39,156 bases of DNA from Microbacterium sp. MYb66 (GCF_002979435.1 NZ_PCOV01000016.1:1-39156); one strand, 5' to 3'. Positions 1-8,332 are shown, counted from the stretch's first letter. A program made the numbers and translations. The notes: generated from the sequence alone by a model not told the origin.

Positions 1-201
1 GGCGGGGCGGCGGGCTGCGCGGCTCTGGGGCTCCGCGGGCGCGGCGAATCCGTGGTGTGGTGACGGGTTCGTGGATAAGTACGATTCTGGCGGGGTTGTT
101 TGGGGGTAGTGAGGTTGGTCGGTGGCCGTTGTGGGCTGTTATTCCGGTATGGGGTGCGAACAGAACTACGAAGGTAGCGTGTTACCGGGTTAGTATGAAG
201 T
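1..201. other. Upstream region of HNH gene, no gene seen
   Basis: I see no coding region, RNA gene or repeat here. The stretch is GC-rich up to about position 60 and more mixed afterwards. The last 50 bases should hold the promoter of the HNH gene that starts at 202, but no convincing -35/-10 pair or strong ribosome binding site is visible. An upstream gene may end before the window begins. Confidence 0.4.
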
Positions 202-1599
202 ATGTCGAGACTGGTCGGGTTGCATGAGGCGATGAGTCGCCTCGACGCGGCCTGGGCGGGGGTTGAGGATTCCGCGGATCTGTCGCGGGAGCAGTTGATC
301 GCGGTGAGCGCGTCGATCGGGGAGCTGCGGCGCCGGTTAGATGCGGTGCAGGTGGCGGTCGCGGCGGGAATCTCCCATGAGTCGCGCCCGGAGTTGGGGG
401 TGCAGAGCCTGGCGAAGCAGCACGGGTTCCGGACTCCGGCGACGTTGATCGCCGCGGCGACCGGGGTCTCGACGGGCGACGCGTCCCGGTTGGTGAAGGT
501 CGGGGAGGCGACCGCGTCGCGCACCGACCTGGTGGGGGTGCCTCGTCCGGCCCGGTATCCGGTGGTGCGGGATGCGCTCGGGGCGGGGGTGTTGGGGGCG
601 CCGGCGGCGGCGTTGATCGTCGCGGTCCTGGACCGGTGCCGGGTCGCGGCCGGGGCGGTGCGGATCGCGGAGGGGGAGCGGGTGCTGGTCGCGAAAGCCC
701 AGGGCCTGGGGGTGGATGATGTCCGCACGCTCGTCACCCGCGCGGAAGCCTGGCTGGACCCCGACGGCGTCGAGCCGAAAGAAGAAGAGCGGCGCGGGAA
801 GAGGTCGGTGACGATGTTCGAGCGGGACGGGATGGTGCATCTGAACGCGGTTCTCGATGTCGAGACGGCCGCCCCGGTGGTGGCCGCGTTCCGTGGGTTC
901 GTGACGGCGGCGTTCGCAGCCCGGGCGGATGCCCCGGATGCGGGGGCTGCGGATGCGGACCGGCGGACGGTCCCGATGATCCAGGCTGATGCGCTCGCGG
1001 TGTTCTGCGCGCATGTTCTCGGCTGTGAGAAGCGGGTCCCGGTCGCCGGTGCGACGGTGATCGTGCGGATGAGCGTTGAGGATCTGGAAGCCGGCACCGG
1101 GTCGGCGACCATCGACGGCATGGATCAGCCGGTCAGTGTGGGGGCGGCGCGGCGGATGGCCGCCGGTGGCGGGATCATCCCCTGCGTCCTTGGGGGTGAC
1201 AGTGAGGTCCTCGACTGGGGGAGGGAGAAACGCCTGTTCACCCGGGCGCAACGCCTCGCCCTGGTCGAACGCGACGGCGGGTGCGCCATGTGCGGGCTGC
1301 CACCCGAGATGACCAAAGCGCACCACATCCGGTGGTGGAAACGCGACCACGGACCCACCGACCTGTCCAACGGGGTCCTGCTCTGTGAGACCTGCCACCA
1401 CCGCATCCACGACAACGGATGGGAGATCCGCATCGACGGCCCCAGGATCGGGGGACGAGACCCGGGAGGCACTGCCGGAGGGGTCGGTGGCGCCGGTGGC
1501 CGGGCGGCCGCACGAGTGTGGTTCCTCCCACCCGCGTACGTCGACCCCGCCCGCAACCCACGCCTCGGCGGCCGCGCCCGCTTCGACATCGCCGCCTGA
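202..1599 (+). CDS. DUF222 and HNH endonuclease domain protein (13E12 family)
   Basis: Protein of 465 residues with an alpha-helical DUF222 region (about residues 20-320) followed by a C-terminal HNH nuclease motif. The zinc/HNH part shows CAMC (C361, C364), then AHHIRWW with the catalytic-type histidines, then CETCHHRIH (C395, C398). This family is highly multiplied in actinobacterial genomes (the 13E12 repeat family of Mycobacterium), and its biological role is not established. The ATG at 202 has no obvious Shine-Dalgarno sequence; another in-frame ATG lies at 232. The gene stands alone, with a small hairpin just after the stop. Function as a nuclease is inferred from the motif only. Confidence 0.9.
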   Translation: MSRLVGLHEAMSRLDAAWAGVEDSADLSREQLIAVSASIGELRRRLDAVQVAVAAGISHESRPELGVQSLAKQHGFRTPATLIAAATGVSTGDASRLVKVGEATASRTDLVGVPRPARYPVVRDALGAGVLGAPAAALIVAVLDRCRVAAGAVRIAEGERVLVAKAQGLGVDDVRTLVTRAEAWLDPDGVEPKEEERRGKRSVTMFERDGMVHLNAVLDVETAAPVVAAFRGFVTAAFAARADAPDAGAADADRRTVPMIQADALAVFCAHVLGCEKRVPVAGATVIVRMSVEDLEAGTGSATIDGMDQPVSVGAARRMAAGGGIIPCVLGGDSEVLDWGREKRLFTRAQRLALVERDGGCAMCGLPPEMTKAHHIRWWKRDHGPTDLSNGVLLCETCHHRIHDNGWEIRIDGPRIGGRDPGGTAGGVGGAGGRAAARVWFLPPAYVDPARNPRLGGRARFDIAA

Positions 1600-1612
1600 G
1601 GCGACGGGATAC

Positions 1613-1627
1613 GGGGCATGGTGCCCC
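1613..1627 (+). terminator. Possible terminator hairpin after HNH gene
   Basis: GGGGCA-TGG-TGCCCC is a perfect 6-bp stem with a 3-base loop, 14 bases after the HNH stop codon. No T-run follows, which is common in high-GC actinobacteria. It is short, so termination activity is uncertain. Confidence 0.4.
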
Positions 1628-1632
1628 ACCGA

Positions 1633-1662
1633 TTCGGTCGGCGTTCCGGCGACTTGTACGCT
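1633..1662 (+). promoter_or_regulatory. Possible promoter of gapB
   Basis: TACGCT (1657-1662) fits an actinobacterial -10 (TANNNT), and TTCGGT (1633-1638) could be a weak -35 with an 18-base spacer. Transcription would start near 1669 and give a leader of about 70 bases, which contains a hairpin at 1693-1715 (8-bp perfect GC stem, 7-base loop). Confidence 0.35.
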
Positions 1663-1737
1663 GGATGCATCCCCCGATTCACCCGGCAACTCGCGCGCCG
1701 GTGATCTCGGCGCGCGCTCACACATGCAAGGACGCAG

Positions 1738-3186
1738 ATGAACGATTCCGCGGCACACCGCGACGACTGGACTGAGAGCGAAGAGCTGGCGGAGCGGATG
1801 ATCCCGCTCATCGGGGCACTTCGGCGCGAGCACGACGTGGTCACGTCTCTCCACGGCCACCGGCTCCTCGGACTGTCGGCCACCGGCCTCGTCGAGGTCC
1901 ATGAACGCGTCGCCCAGCTCGGCCACGAGCGGCTCCCGATCGAAGACAGCCTGGCCGTGCTGGAAGCGATCCACGCCCTCGCCCCCGGCGCCTCGTCTCT
2001 CGACGTCGCGCGGCTCGTAGCGGGGCACGCCGAGAGCGGCCAGCCGCTGGAGGCCTACCTCGCCGACATCCTCGCACCCGCGATGGGAGCCGTCGCCGCC
2101 GAACCCACCGACGTCGTTCTCTACGGCTTCGGACGAATCGGCCGCCTCCTCGCCCGCATCCTCATCGCCCACACCGGCGGCGGCAGCGGGCTGCGACTGC
2201 GTGCCGTCGTCGTCCGCCGCGGCGCCGAGAACGACCTCGTCAAGCGGGCGTCCCTGCTGCTGCGCGACTCCGTGCACGGCCGGTTCGCCGGCTCCGTCAC
2301 CGTCGACGAAGAAGCCGAGCAGATCATCGCCAACGGCACGCGCATCCAGGTGATCTACTCCGACGACCCGGCATCCATCGACTACACCGCCCACGGCATC
2401 CACGACGCGATCGTCGTCGACAACACCGGACGCTGGCGCGACGAAGCCGGCCTCTCGCAGCACCTGCGCTCGAAGGGCGTCGCCCGCGTGCTGCTCACGG
2501 CGCCGGGAAAGAGCCCGCTCAAGAACATCGTGCACGGCATCAACGACGACACGATCGCCGACACCGACCGCATCCTCTCGGCCGCCTCCTGCACGACCAA
2601 CGCCATCACGCCCGTGCTCGCAGCGATCGACGAGGCCTACGGCGTGGTCAAGGGGCACGTCGAGACGGTGCACTCGTTCACGAACGACCAGAACCTGATC
2701 GACAACTTCCACAAGGGCGACCGCCGCGGACGCTCAGCGGTGCTCAACATGGTCATCACCGAGACGGGAGCCGCGAAGGCCGTCGCCAAGGCGCTCCCGC
2801 AGCTGGAGGGCAAGCTCACCGGCAGCTCGATCCGCGTCCCCACCCCCGACGTGTCGCTCGCGGTGCTGCACCTGACGATCGAACGCCCCGCGACCAAGGA
2901 TCAGGTCAACGACTACCTGCGCCGGGTCTCGCTGCACTCGAAGCTGCGCCAGCAGATCGACTACGTGGAGAGCCCCGACGTCGTCTCGACCGATTTCGTC
3001 GGCTCGCACCGCGCCGGCATCGTCGACGGGCTCGCGACGATCGCCGACGAAGACACCCTCATCCTGTACGTCTGGTACGACAACGAGTTCGGCTACTCGT
3101 GCCAGGTCATCCGCGTGCTCGAGGTCATGGCGGGCTCGCACCCGATCGTGCTCCCCGAGCGCCGGGAGGTGACGCTGCAGGGCTGA
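1738..3186 (+). CDS. gapB: Glyceraldehyde-3-phosphate dehydrogenase, long GapB type
   Basis: Interconverts glyceraldehyde 3-phosphate and 1,3-bisphosphoglycerate with NAD(P) in the cytosol. At 482 residues it is much longer than glycolytic GAPDHs (about 335) because of a helical N-terminal extension of roughly 125 residues. The Rossmann motif GFGRIGR lies at 130-136, the catalytic Cys285 in ASCTTNAITP, and the family signature YDNEFGYSCQ near the C-terminus. Where NAD-specific enzymes have Asp at the end of strand beta-2, this protein reads VVVRRG, which fits NADP use. Corynebacterium glutamicum GapB, about 480 residues, is NADP-linked and gluconeogenic. The start follows AAGGA at good distance. 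The gene appears monocistronic. Confidence 0.92.
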   Translation: MNDSAAHRDDWTESEELAERMIPLIGALRREHDVVTSLHGHRLLGLSATGLVEVHERVAQLGHERLPIEDSLAVLEAIHALAPGASSLDVARLVAGHAESGQPLEAYLADILAPAMGAVAAEPTDVVLYGFGRIGRLLARILIAHTGGGSGLRLRAVVVRRGAENDLVKRASLLLRDSVHGRFAGSVTVDEEAEQIIANGTRIQVIYSDDPASIDYTAHGIHDAIVVDNTGRWRDEAGLSQHLRSKGVARVLLTAPGKSPLKNIVHGINDDTIADTDRILSAASCTTNAITPVLAAIDEAYGVVKGHVETVHSFTNDQNLIDNFHKGDRRGRSAVLNMVITETGAAKAVAKALPQLEGKLTGSSIRVPTPDVSLAVLHLTIERPATKDQVNDYLRRVSLHSKLRQQIDYVESPDVVSTDFVGSHRAGIVDGLATIADEDTLILYVWYDNEFGYSCQVIRVLEVMAGSHPIVLPERREVTLQG

Positions 3187-3230
3187 GATCCCTCCTGCGC
3201 CGCGTCGGCGGCGCCCGGCATGATGGGGGC

Positions 3231-4274
3231 ATGAAGACCGCGACCCTGCTCGCCGAGCGCCTCCGATCGCACCGCCTCACCGCGCCGACGCGCACGGTGA
3301 CGGATGCTGCGCACCACATGCTCGCGGTGCAGAGCCAGGACTTCACGGCCGGACGCTGGGCACTCGCCGTACGCACCAGGGATCCGGTGCGACTCCGCGA
3401 CGTCGACCGGGCGTTCGATCGAGGTGACATCGTGCGGGGGTGGACCATGCGGGGAACGCTGCACACGGTTCCCGCGCGCGACCTCGGCTGGATGCTGCAG
3501 GTCACCGCCGGACGGCAGCGGCAGCAGGCGGCGTCCCGGCATCGCGACCTCGGCATCGACGACGACATGATCGCCGCGACAGTCGGGGCGCTGACGCCCG
3601 CACTGCGCGACGGGGGTCGCACGCGCGCCGAGGTGTTCGAGATCCTCGAGGGCATCGGCATCGACCCCGCGGGACAGCGCGGCATCCACCTGCTCTTCAC
3701 GCTGACGATCGACGGTCTCATCTGCCAGGGGCCCGTCGTCGCGCGGGCCGGCGTGGCACGTGAGCAGCGCTTCGTGCTCGTGGAAGACCACATCCGCGAG
3801 CACGTCACTCCCGACGACCCGCTCGCCGAGCTGTTCGTCCGCTACATCGATGGGCACGGTCCCGCCGGCATCGCCGACTTCGCGTGGTGGTCGGGGCTCA
3901 CCCTCGGTCAGGCGCGTGAGGCGGCCGAGCGCGCGGCCGCCCGGGTCGAGGAGGTGGATGATGGCCTGTTCGCGACCCTCCGGCGTCCGCGCAGGGCGAC
4001 GGGTGCGGCATCCGTCCATGCCCTCGGCGCGTTCGACGAGTACTACATCTCCTACGCCGACCGCACGACGGTCTGCGCGCCCGAGCATCTGGCCGCCGTC
4101 GGGCCCGGCAAGAACGGGATGGTGCGCCCGACGCTCATCGAGCGCGGACACGTGATCGGCACCTGGTCGCACGCCGCAGCGACCCGCGATGCTCCGCCCG
4201 AGCTGTTCGAGGAGTCCGATGATCCCGCCGCGGTGGCGGCAGCCCTCGCTCGGTTCGCCGCGTTCACGGTCTGA
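3231..4274 (+). CDS. AlkZ-like winged-helix DNA-binding protein (HTH_42 family)
   Basis: 347 residues, counted from the ATG at 3231. The reading frame is open further upstream to 3099, but that part overlaps gapB and is not family-like. It belongs to the winged-helix family (HTH_42, formerly DUF1006) that includes the DNA glycosylases AlkZ and YcaQ, which remove interstrand crosslinks or bulky alkyl adducts. Near the N-terminus AVQSQD supplies a Q34-S35-Q36 motif like the catalytic Q-hydrophobic-Q of AlkZ relatives, although Ser replaces the usual hydrophobic residue. The C-terminal part contains FDEYYISYADR, typical of the family. It begins 44 bases after gapB and has no clear functional neighbours. 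Glycosylase activity is an inference. Confidence 0.85.
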   Translation: MKTATLLAERLRSHRLTAPTRTVTDAAHHMLAVQSQDFTAGRWALAVRTRDPVRLRDVDRAFDRGDIVRGWTMRGTLHTVPARDLGWMLQVTAGRQRQQAASRHRDLGIDDDMIAATVGALTPALRDGGRTRAEVFEILEGIGIDPAGQRGIHLLFTLTIDGLICQGPVVARAGVAREQRFVLVEDHIREHVTPDDPLAELFVRYIDGHGPAGIADFAWWSGLTLGQAREAAERAAARVEEVDDGLFATLRRPRRATGAASVHALGAFDEYYISYADRTTVCAPEHLAAVGPGKNGMVRPTLIERGHVIGTWSHAAATRDAPPELFEESDDPAAVAAALARFAAFTV

Positions 4275-4344
4275 CGCGCGCGGGAGCGCACCCGCCCGCC
4301 AGCCCGCCCGCGTTCCGTTCGACGGGGCGGGAGCGGGGGCGCGC

Positions 4345-5469
4345 TCAGGTGGTCGCGAGAGCCGGCTGCGCGAGGACGGCATCGGCTGGTGTCGCGAGGG
4401 CGGCGATCTCGGGAGCCAGCGCGATGAGACGGTCATTCGCCGCGGTCTCGGCGACCGTCGCCCGCAGGCCTTCGCCCGGGAACGGTCGCACCAGCAGGCC
4501 GTGGTGTTCCAACAGCTCGGCGGCGGCCGAGGTGGCGTCACCGAGGGGAAGCCAGACGAAGTTGCCCTTGCTCTCCGGCAGCACCAGGCCGGCCGCGGTG
4601 AAGGCGGCGACGACCCGCTCGCGCTCGACGACCAGCGCGGCCACCCGTGCTCCGAGCTCGTCCTCGGCGGCGAGGGAGGCGACCGCGGCCGTCTGCGCGA
4701 GGTTCGTGACGCCGAACGGGATCGCCACCTTGCGCAGGGCGATGCCGAGCTGCTCGGGGGCGATCGCGTAGCCGACCCGCATCCCGGCCAGCCCGTACGC
4801 CTTCGAGAACGTGTGCGCGACGGCGACGTTCGGGTAGCGGCGGAAGTACTCGATCCCCACGGCGGAATCGGGGCGATCGTTGAACTGCACGTACGCCTCG
4901 TCGATCACGACGACGATGTGCGACGGCACGCGGGCCAGGAATCGGTCGAGCTCGGCGTCGCCGATCGTCGTACCGGTCGGGTTGTTGGGGTTGCAGACCA
5001 GGATCAGGCGCGTGCGATCCGTGATGGCCGCCAGCATCGCGTCGAGGTCGTGCCGGTGGTCGTCGGTCAGGGGGACCATGACCGGAACCGCACCGGCGGC
5101 GCGGGCGAGCATCGGGTATGCCTCGAAGGATCGCCACGCGAAGAGGATCTCGTCGCCTTCGCCCGCGGTCGCGCGCATCAGCTGGGAGACGACCTCGACC
5201 GATCCGCTGCCGAGCACGACGTTCACCGGCTCGACGCCGAAGCGCTCGCACAGCACGGCGGTGAGCGCGGTCGCCGCGGTCTCGGGGTAGCGGTTGATGT
5301 GTGCGAGCTCGTCGGCGACGGCCGCGGTCACGGAGGGGAGCGGGGGATAGGGATTCTCGTTCGACGACACCTTGAAGACCGGTGCGGTCGTCTCCGCCTG
5401 GGGGGCCGCCTTCCCCGGCTTGTAGCCCGGGATCGCATCCAGGTCCTCCCGCAGTCTCAGCTCCGACAT
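4345..5469 (-). CDS. pat: Pat/HisC2-type aminotransferase (aromatic or histidinol-phosphate)
   Basis: A 374-residue fold-type I PLP enzyme. The PLP lysine is K223 in FSKAYGLAGMRVGY, NPNNPTG lies at 160-166, and IDEAYVQF at 189-196. The stretch WRSFEAYP (112-119) and the following VPLTDDH resemble mycobacterial Rv3772-type proteins (Pat, aromatic amino acid aminotransferase) more than the main biosynthetic HisC, but databases often label the family hisC. No other his gene is nearby. It is transcribed away from operon 1 across a 152-base region that carries a strong promoter and an AT-rich operator. A role feeding 2-oxo acids such as phenylpyruvate to the ThDP decarboxylase at 11680 is possible but only inferred. 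The start is preceded by GAAGGG. Confidence 0.85.
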   Translation of the reverse strand: MSELRLREDLDAIPGYKPGKAAPQAETTAPVFKVSSNENPYPPLPSVTAAVADELAHINRYPETAATALTAVLCERFGVEPVNVVLGSGSVEVVSQLMRATAGEGDEILFAWRSFEAYPMLARAAGAVPVMVPLTDDHRHDLDAMLAAITDRTRLILVCNPNNPTGTTIGDAELDRFLARVPSHIVVVIDEAYVQFNDRPDSAVGIEYFRRYPNVAVAHTFSKAYGLAGMRVGYAIAPEQLGIALRKVAIPFGVTNLAQTAAVASLAAEDELGARVAALVVERERVVAAFTAAGLVLPESKGNFVWLPLGDATSAAAELLEHHGLLVRPFPGEGLRATVAETAANDRLIALAPEIAALATPADAVLAQPALATT

Positions 5470-5522
5470 CCGCTTCGCCCTTCTCTTCGTTGGCCTGTGT
5501 GGCCGCCCGGTCGCTCGTCCGT

Positions 5523-5551
5523 TTGACAGTGCCGGGCGAGATCCATACTAT
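5523..5551 (+). promoter_or_regulatory. Sigma-70-type promoter of operon 1
   Basis: TTGACA (5523-5528), a 17-base spacer and TACTAT (5546-5551) make a near-consensus housekeeping promoter reading toward the reductase gene at 5622. The expected start of transcription, about 5557-5559, falls inside the AT-rich operator at 5555-5571, so a bound repressor would block it. Confidence 0.7.
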
Positions 5552-5554
5552 CGC

Positions 5555-5571
5555 AATTGAATATATCGAAT
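5555..5571. promoter_or_regulatory. Putative GntR-family operator, site A
   Basis: AATTGAATATATCGAAT, an imperfect dyad of the form ATT-N10-AAT centred on TATAT. It is identical at 15 of 17 positions to site B (11625-11641), which lies beside the GntR gene, and shares its first eight bases with sites C and D. It overlaps the predicted transcription start of operon 1 and lies in the region shared with the divergent pat gene. Confidence 0.6.
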
Positions 5572-5621
5572 GTTGTTAATTCGGTCGAAGGAGACCGGAA
5601 GACGGAAGGAGCGGAGCGACG

Positions 5622-6590
5622 GTGCCCCAGTCTGCGGTGGATTCTCCGGACCTGCGCCTCACGCTGCGCGTGCGGGCGATGCGGCGGGAAGCGCGGGACG
5701 TGCTGTCCCTGGAGCTCGACGATCCCGCCGGAGGCCTGCTGCCCCCGTGGGAGCCGGGCGCGCACATCGACCTCCGGTTCGCGAACGGCGTCGAACGCCA
5801 GTACTCGCTGTGCTCAGACCCCGCCGATCGCACGGCCTGGCGCGTGGCGATCCTGGCCGAGAGTCCGAGTCGCGGCGGCTCCCGCTACGTGCACCAGACG
5901 CTGCGCGTCGGCGATCTCGTCACGGTCTCCGCGCCCATCAACCATTTCGCGCTCACGCCCGCCGCGGAGTACGTCTTCGTCGCGGGCGGGATCGGCATCA
6001 CGCCGATCCTCCCGATGCTGGCCGAGGCCACGCGGCGCGGCATCCCCTGGCGACTGGCGTACCTCGGCTCCCTCGCCGAGCGGATGGCGTTCCTCGATCT
6101 CCCGCAGCTCGCCGGGGGCGACACGCTCCTCGTGCGCGGAGACCTCGACACGCGACTCGACCTGACGGCGTGGATCGGCTCTCCGACGGAGCAGACCGGC
6201 GTGTACGCCTGCGGCCCGGAGCGCATGCTGGACGCCCTCGAGCAGCTCAGCCTGGACTGGCCGCGCGGTGCCCTGCATGTGGAGCGCTTCCAGGCCAAGA
6301 CCTTCGGCGAGTCCCAAGGCGCCGACACCTTCGAGGTCGTCGCCAGCCGATCCGACCTCGTCGTCTCGGTCGACCGCGGCTGCAGCATCCTCGAGATGCT
6401 CGAGAACGCCGGTATCGGCGTGCCCAGCTCGTGCCTGGAAGGCGTCTGCGGCACGTGCGAGACCGCCGTCATCGACGGCGCCCCGGAGCACCGGGACTCG
6501 ATCCTCACCCCCGACGAGCGCGAGAGCAACGAGACGATGATGATCTGCGTCTCCCGCTCTCTCGGCGACCGACTCGTCCTCGACATCTGA
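5622..6590 (+). CDS. PDR/VanB-family oxidoreductase (Rieske oxygenase reductase)
   Basis: Electron-transfer subunit of 322 residues that passes electrons from NAD(P)H through flavin and a plant-type [2Fe-2S] centre to a Rieske oxygenase. The order is: flavin-binding domain with RQYSLC (59-64), NAD domain with GGIGITPI (122-129) and ACGPERM, then a C-terminal ferredoxin domain with cysteines C271, C276, C279 and C309. This order is that of phthalate dioxygenase reductase and vanillate demethylase VanB. The start is GTG at 5622 with AAGGAG about 10 bases upstream. It is the first gene of operon 1, 22 bases before the oxygenase gene, so the two are almost certainly partners. Confidence 0.92.
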   Translation: MPQSAVDSPDLRLTLRVRAMRREARDVLSLELDDPAGGLLPPWEPGAHIDLRFANGVERQYSLCSDPADRTAWRVAILAESPSRGGSRYVHQTLRVGDLVTVSAPINHFALTPAAEYVFVAGGIGITPILPMLAEATRRGIPWRLAYLGSLAERMAFLDLPQLAGGDTLLVRGDLDTRLDLTAWIGSPTEQTGVYACGPERMLDALEQLSLDWPRGALHVERFQAKTFGESQGADTFEVVASRSDLVVSVDRGCSILEMLENAGIGVPSSCLEGVCGTCETAVIDGAPEHRDSILTPDERESNETMMICVSRSLGDRLVLDI

Positions 6591-6612
6591 TCCCCGCACG
6601 AACGGAGCGAAC

Positions 6613-7815
6613 ATGGACACCGGCACCGCATACGGATTGCGCCTCGGGCAGCCTCTCAACGAGCTCGCCCAGGTCGGACCCGGCACCCCCTACGGCGAGG
6701 TGCTCCGCCGCTACTGGCACCCCGTCGCGAAGGTCGAGGACGCGACGACGCGTCCGATCTCGCTGCGGGTGCTCGGCGAGGAGCTCGTGCTGTTCCGCAC
6801 CCGGAAGGGCAAGGCGGGCCTCCTGCACCCGCGCTGCATCCACCGCGGCGCCTCACTGTTCTACGGCGGTGTCGAGGAGGAGGGCATCCGCTGCTGCTAC
6901 CACGGCTGGGTGTTCGACACCGAGGGCCACTGCCTGGAGCAGCCGTGCGAGCCCGAGCTCGGCCTGCACCGCGATCGCGTGCGGCAGCCGTGGTACCCGG
7001 TCGAAGAGCAGTACGGCCTGATCTGGGCGTACCTGGGGCCGCCCGAGAAGAAGCCGGTCCTGCCGCGCTACGACACGCTCGAAGACCTGGCCGACGACGA
7101 GCAGCTCATCGTCAACGACGCCGGCGTCGGCGGCGGCGGGCCGGCGGAGCTCGACTTCAACTGGCTGCAGCACTGGGAGAACGTGATGGACCCGTTCCAC
7201 GTGCCGATCCTGCACGCTCGGTTCAGCGGCAACCAGTTCACCCCCGAGATGGCGCTGATCCCCGAGGTCAGCTACGAGTACACGCCGCTCGGCGTGCGCA
7301 GCATCCAGATGCGCGATCTCGGCGACGGACGTCAGCTCCGACGGGTCACCGAAGTCATCTTCCCGAACCTCCGGGTGGTCGCCAGCCCGAAGCTCAGCTC
7401 GGGGCAGACGAACATGATCGGCTGGGTCGTGCCGATGGACGACACGCACTTCCGCATCTTCACGGTGGCCCGTGACTCCGACCCGGATTTCCTCGCGAAG
7501 CTCCGTTCGACGCACGAGGGCAAGCCGTGGAAGGAACTCACCGATCTGGAGCACCAGCGACTCCCCGGCGACTACGAGGCGCAGAAGTCGCAGGGTCCGA
7601 TCTCGCTGCACTCCGAGGATCACCTCACCACCACGGACCAGGGGATCGCCATGATCCGCCGCATGATGGCCAAGCAGCATCGTGCCGTCGCGGGCGGGGG
7701 AGACCCGGTCGGCGTGTTCTTCGACGAGTCGGAGCGGCTCGTCCGCATCGAGGGTGGGAACTACTTCGAGGGCGCCCCCGACGCGCCCCTGCTCGCCGAC
7801 GCGGTGGACGACTGA
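6613..7815 (+). CDS. Rieske non-heme iron oxygenase, large subunit (phthalate dioxygenase-like)
   Basis: 400-residue oxygenase with an N-terminal Rieske domain. Cluster ligands are C75 and H77 (RCIHRG) with C94 and H97 (CCYHGW). The catalytic domain has NWLQHWENVMDPFHVPILH, giving the iron ligands H196 and H201. The opening LNELAQVGPGTPYGEVLRRYW is typical of the phthalate 4,5-dioxygenase/phenoxybenzoate dioxygenase group, in which members hydroxylate or demethylate aromatic and N-methyl substrates. No beta subunit is encoded nearby, which fits this group. Electrons should come from the reductase upstream. The exact substrate cannot be told; the neighbouring amidases suggest it is the acyl or aryl part of an amide conjugate. 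Confidence 0.92.
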   Translation: MDTGTAYGLRLGQPLNELAQVGPGTPYGEVLRRYWHPVAKVEDATTRPISLRVLGEELVLFRTRKGKAGLLHPRCIHRGASLFYGGVEEEGIRCCYHGWVFDTEGHCLEQPCEPELGLHRDRVRQPWYPVEEQYGLIWAYLGPPEKKPVLPRYDTLEDLADDEQLIVNDAGVGGGGPAELDFNWLQHWENVMDPFHVPILHARFSGNQFTPEMALIPEVSYEYTPLGVRSIQMRDLGDGRQLRRVTEVIFPNLRVVASPKLSSGQTNMIGWVVPMDDTHFRIFTVARDSDPDFLAKLRSTHEGKPWKELTDLEHQRLPGDYEAQKSQGPISLHSEDHLTTTDQGIAMIRRMMAKQHRAVAGGGDPVGVFFDESERLVRIEGGNYFEGAPDAPLLADAVDD

Positions 7816-7816
7816 C

Positions 7817-8332
7817 ATGGCGAAGTACACGGCGCGACCGCCGCGCGGAGACCGGCCGGTCCTCGTGCTGGGCATCAGCGACGTGTTCGTGATCGAGGGC
7901 GAGCCCTCGGTGCCGGTGACGATGCACCACCTGTCCGCGTGGGGTCGGTGGGTGCGCGACGTCGCGATCCCGGATGCCGCGGCCCAGCGTCTGCACGAGC
8001 TCGCCGAGCATTTCGACATCGTCTGGGCCTCGGAGTGGGGTCACAACGCACACACCGCCTTCCGCGAGCCGCTGGAGCTGCCGGAGGAGCCGTGGCCGTT
8101 CCTGCCCGTGCAGTTCGACAAACTCGCGCATATCCGCCGCTATGCCGACGGCCTTCCTTGGATCTGGGTCGATGACCCGCTCGTGGACCTGAGCGGTGAG
8201 CCGCCCGAGTGCGAGGACGGGATCATCGTGCGTGTGGATCCGGCCGCCGGCATCCTCAGTCTCGACGTCGACGACCTTCGCGCGAAGACGCAGGAGCTCG
8301 TCGAGCGACGTGCGGCGCAGGGGCACGCATGA
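7817..8332 (+). CDS. HAD-like (SAK-type) protein lacking catalytic aspartates
   Basis: 171 residues, starting at the ATG one base after the oxygenase stop and ending in a 4-base overlap with the next gene, so it is firmly part of operon 1. The pattern VLVLGISDVFV near the N-terminus, then WASEWGHNAH, then FDKLAHIRRYADG and WIWVDDP matches small HAD-fold proteins of the 'Swiss Army Knife' RNA-repair type. The usual DxDG nucleophile motif is replaced by GISD, so both catalytic aspartates appear to be missing. It may be a non-catalytic binding or regulatory protein. Its place between an oxygenase and an amidohydrolase gene is unexplained. Confidence 0.75.
   Translation: MAKYTARPPRGDRPVLVLGISDVFVIEGEPSVPVTMHHLSAWGRWVRDVAIPDAAAQRLHELAEHFDIVWASEWGHNAHTAFREPLELPEEPWPFLPVQFDKLAHIRRYADGLPWIWVDDPLVDLSGEPPECEDGIIVRVDPAAGILSLDVDDLRAKTQELVERRAAQGHA

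Noticed and set aside
157..172. A possible SOS (LexA) box before the HNH gene: CGAAC-AGAA-CTACGA
   Set aside because: Only the left half matches the actinobacterial TCGAAC-N4-GTTCGA form; the right half has two mismatches.
337..2712. A 791-codon open frame on the minus strand opposite the HNH and gapB genes
   Set aside because: It runs antisense across two clear genes and the translation has no family motif. Long false frames are expected where third codon positions are nearly all G or C.
4275..4344. Terminator between the convergent AlkZ-like and pat genes
   Set aside because: The stretch is GC-rich with several imperfect pairings, but no single clean stem stands out.
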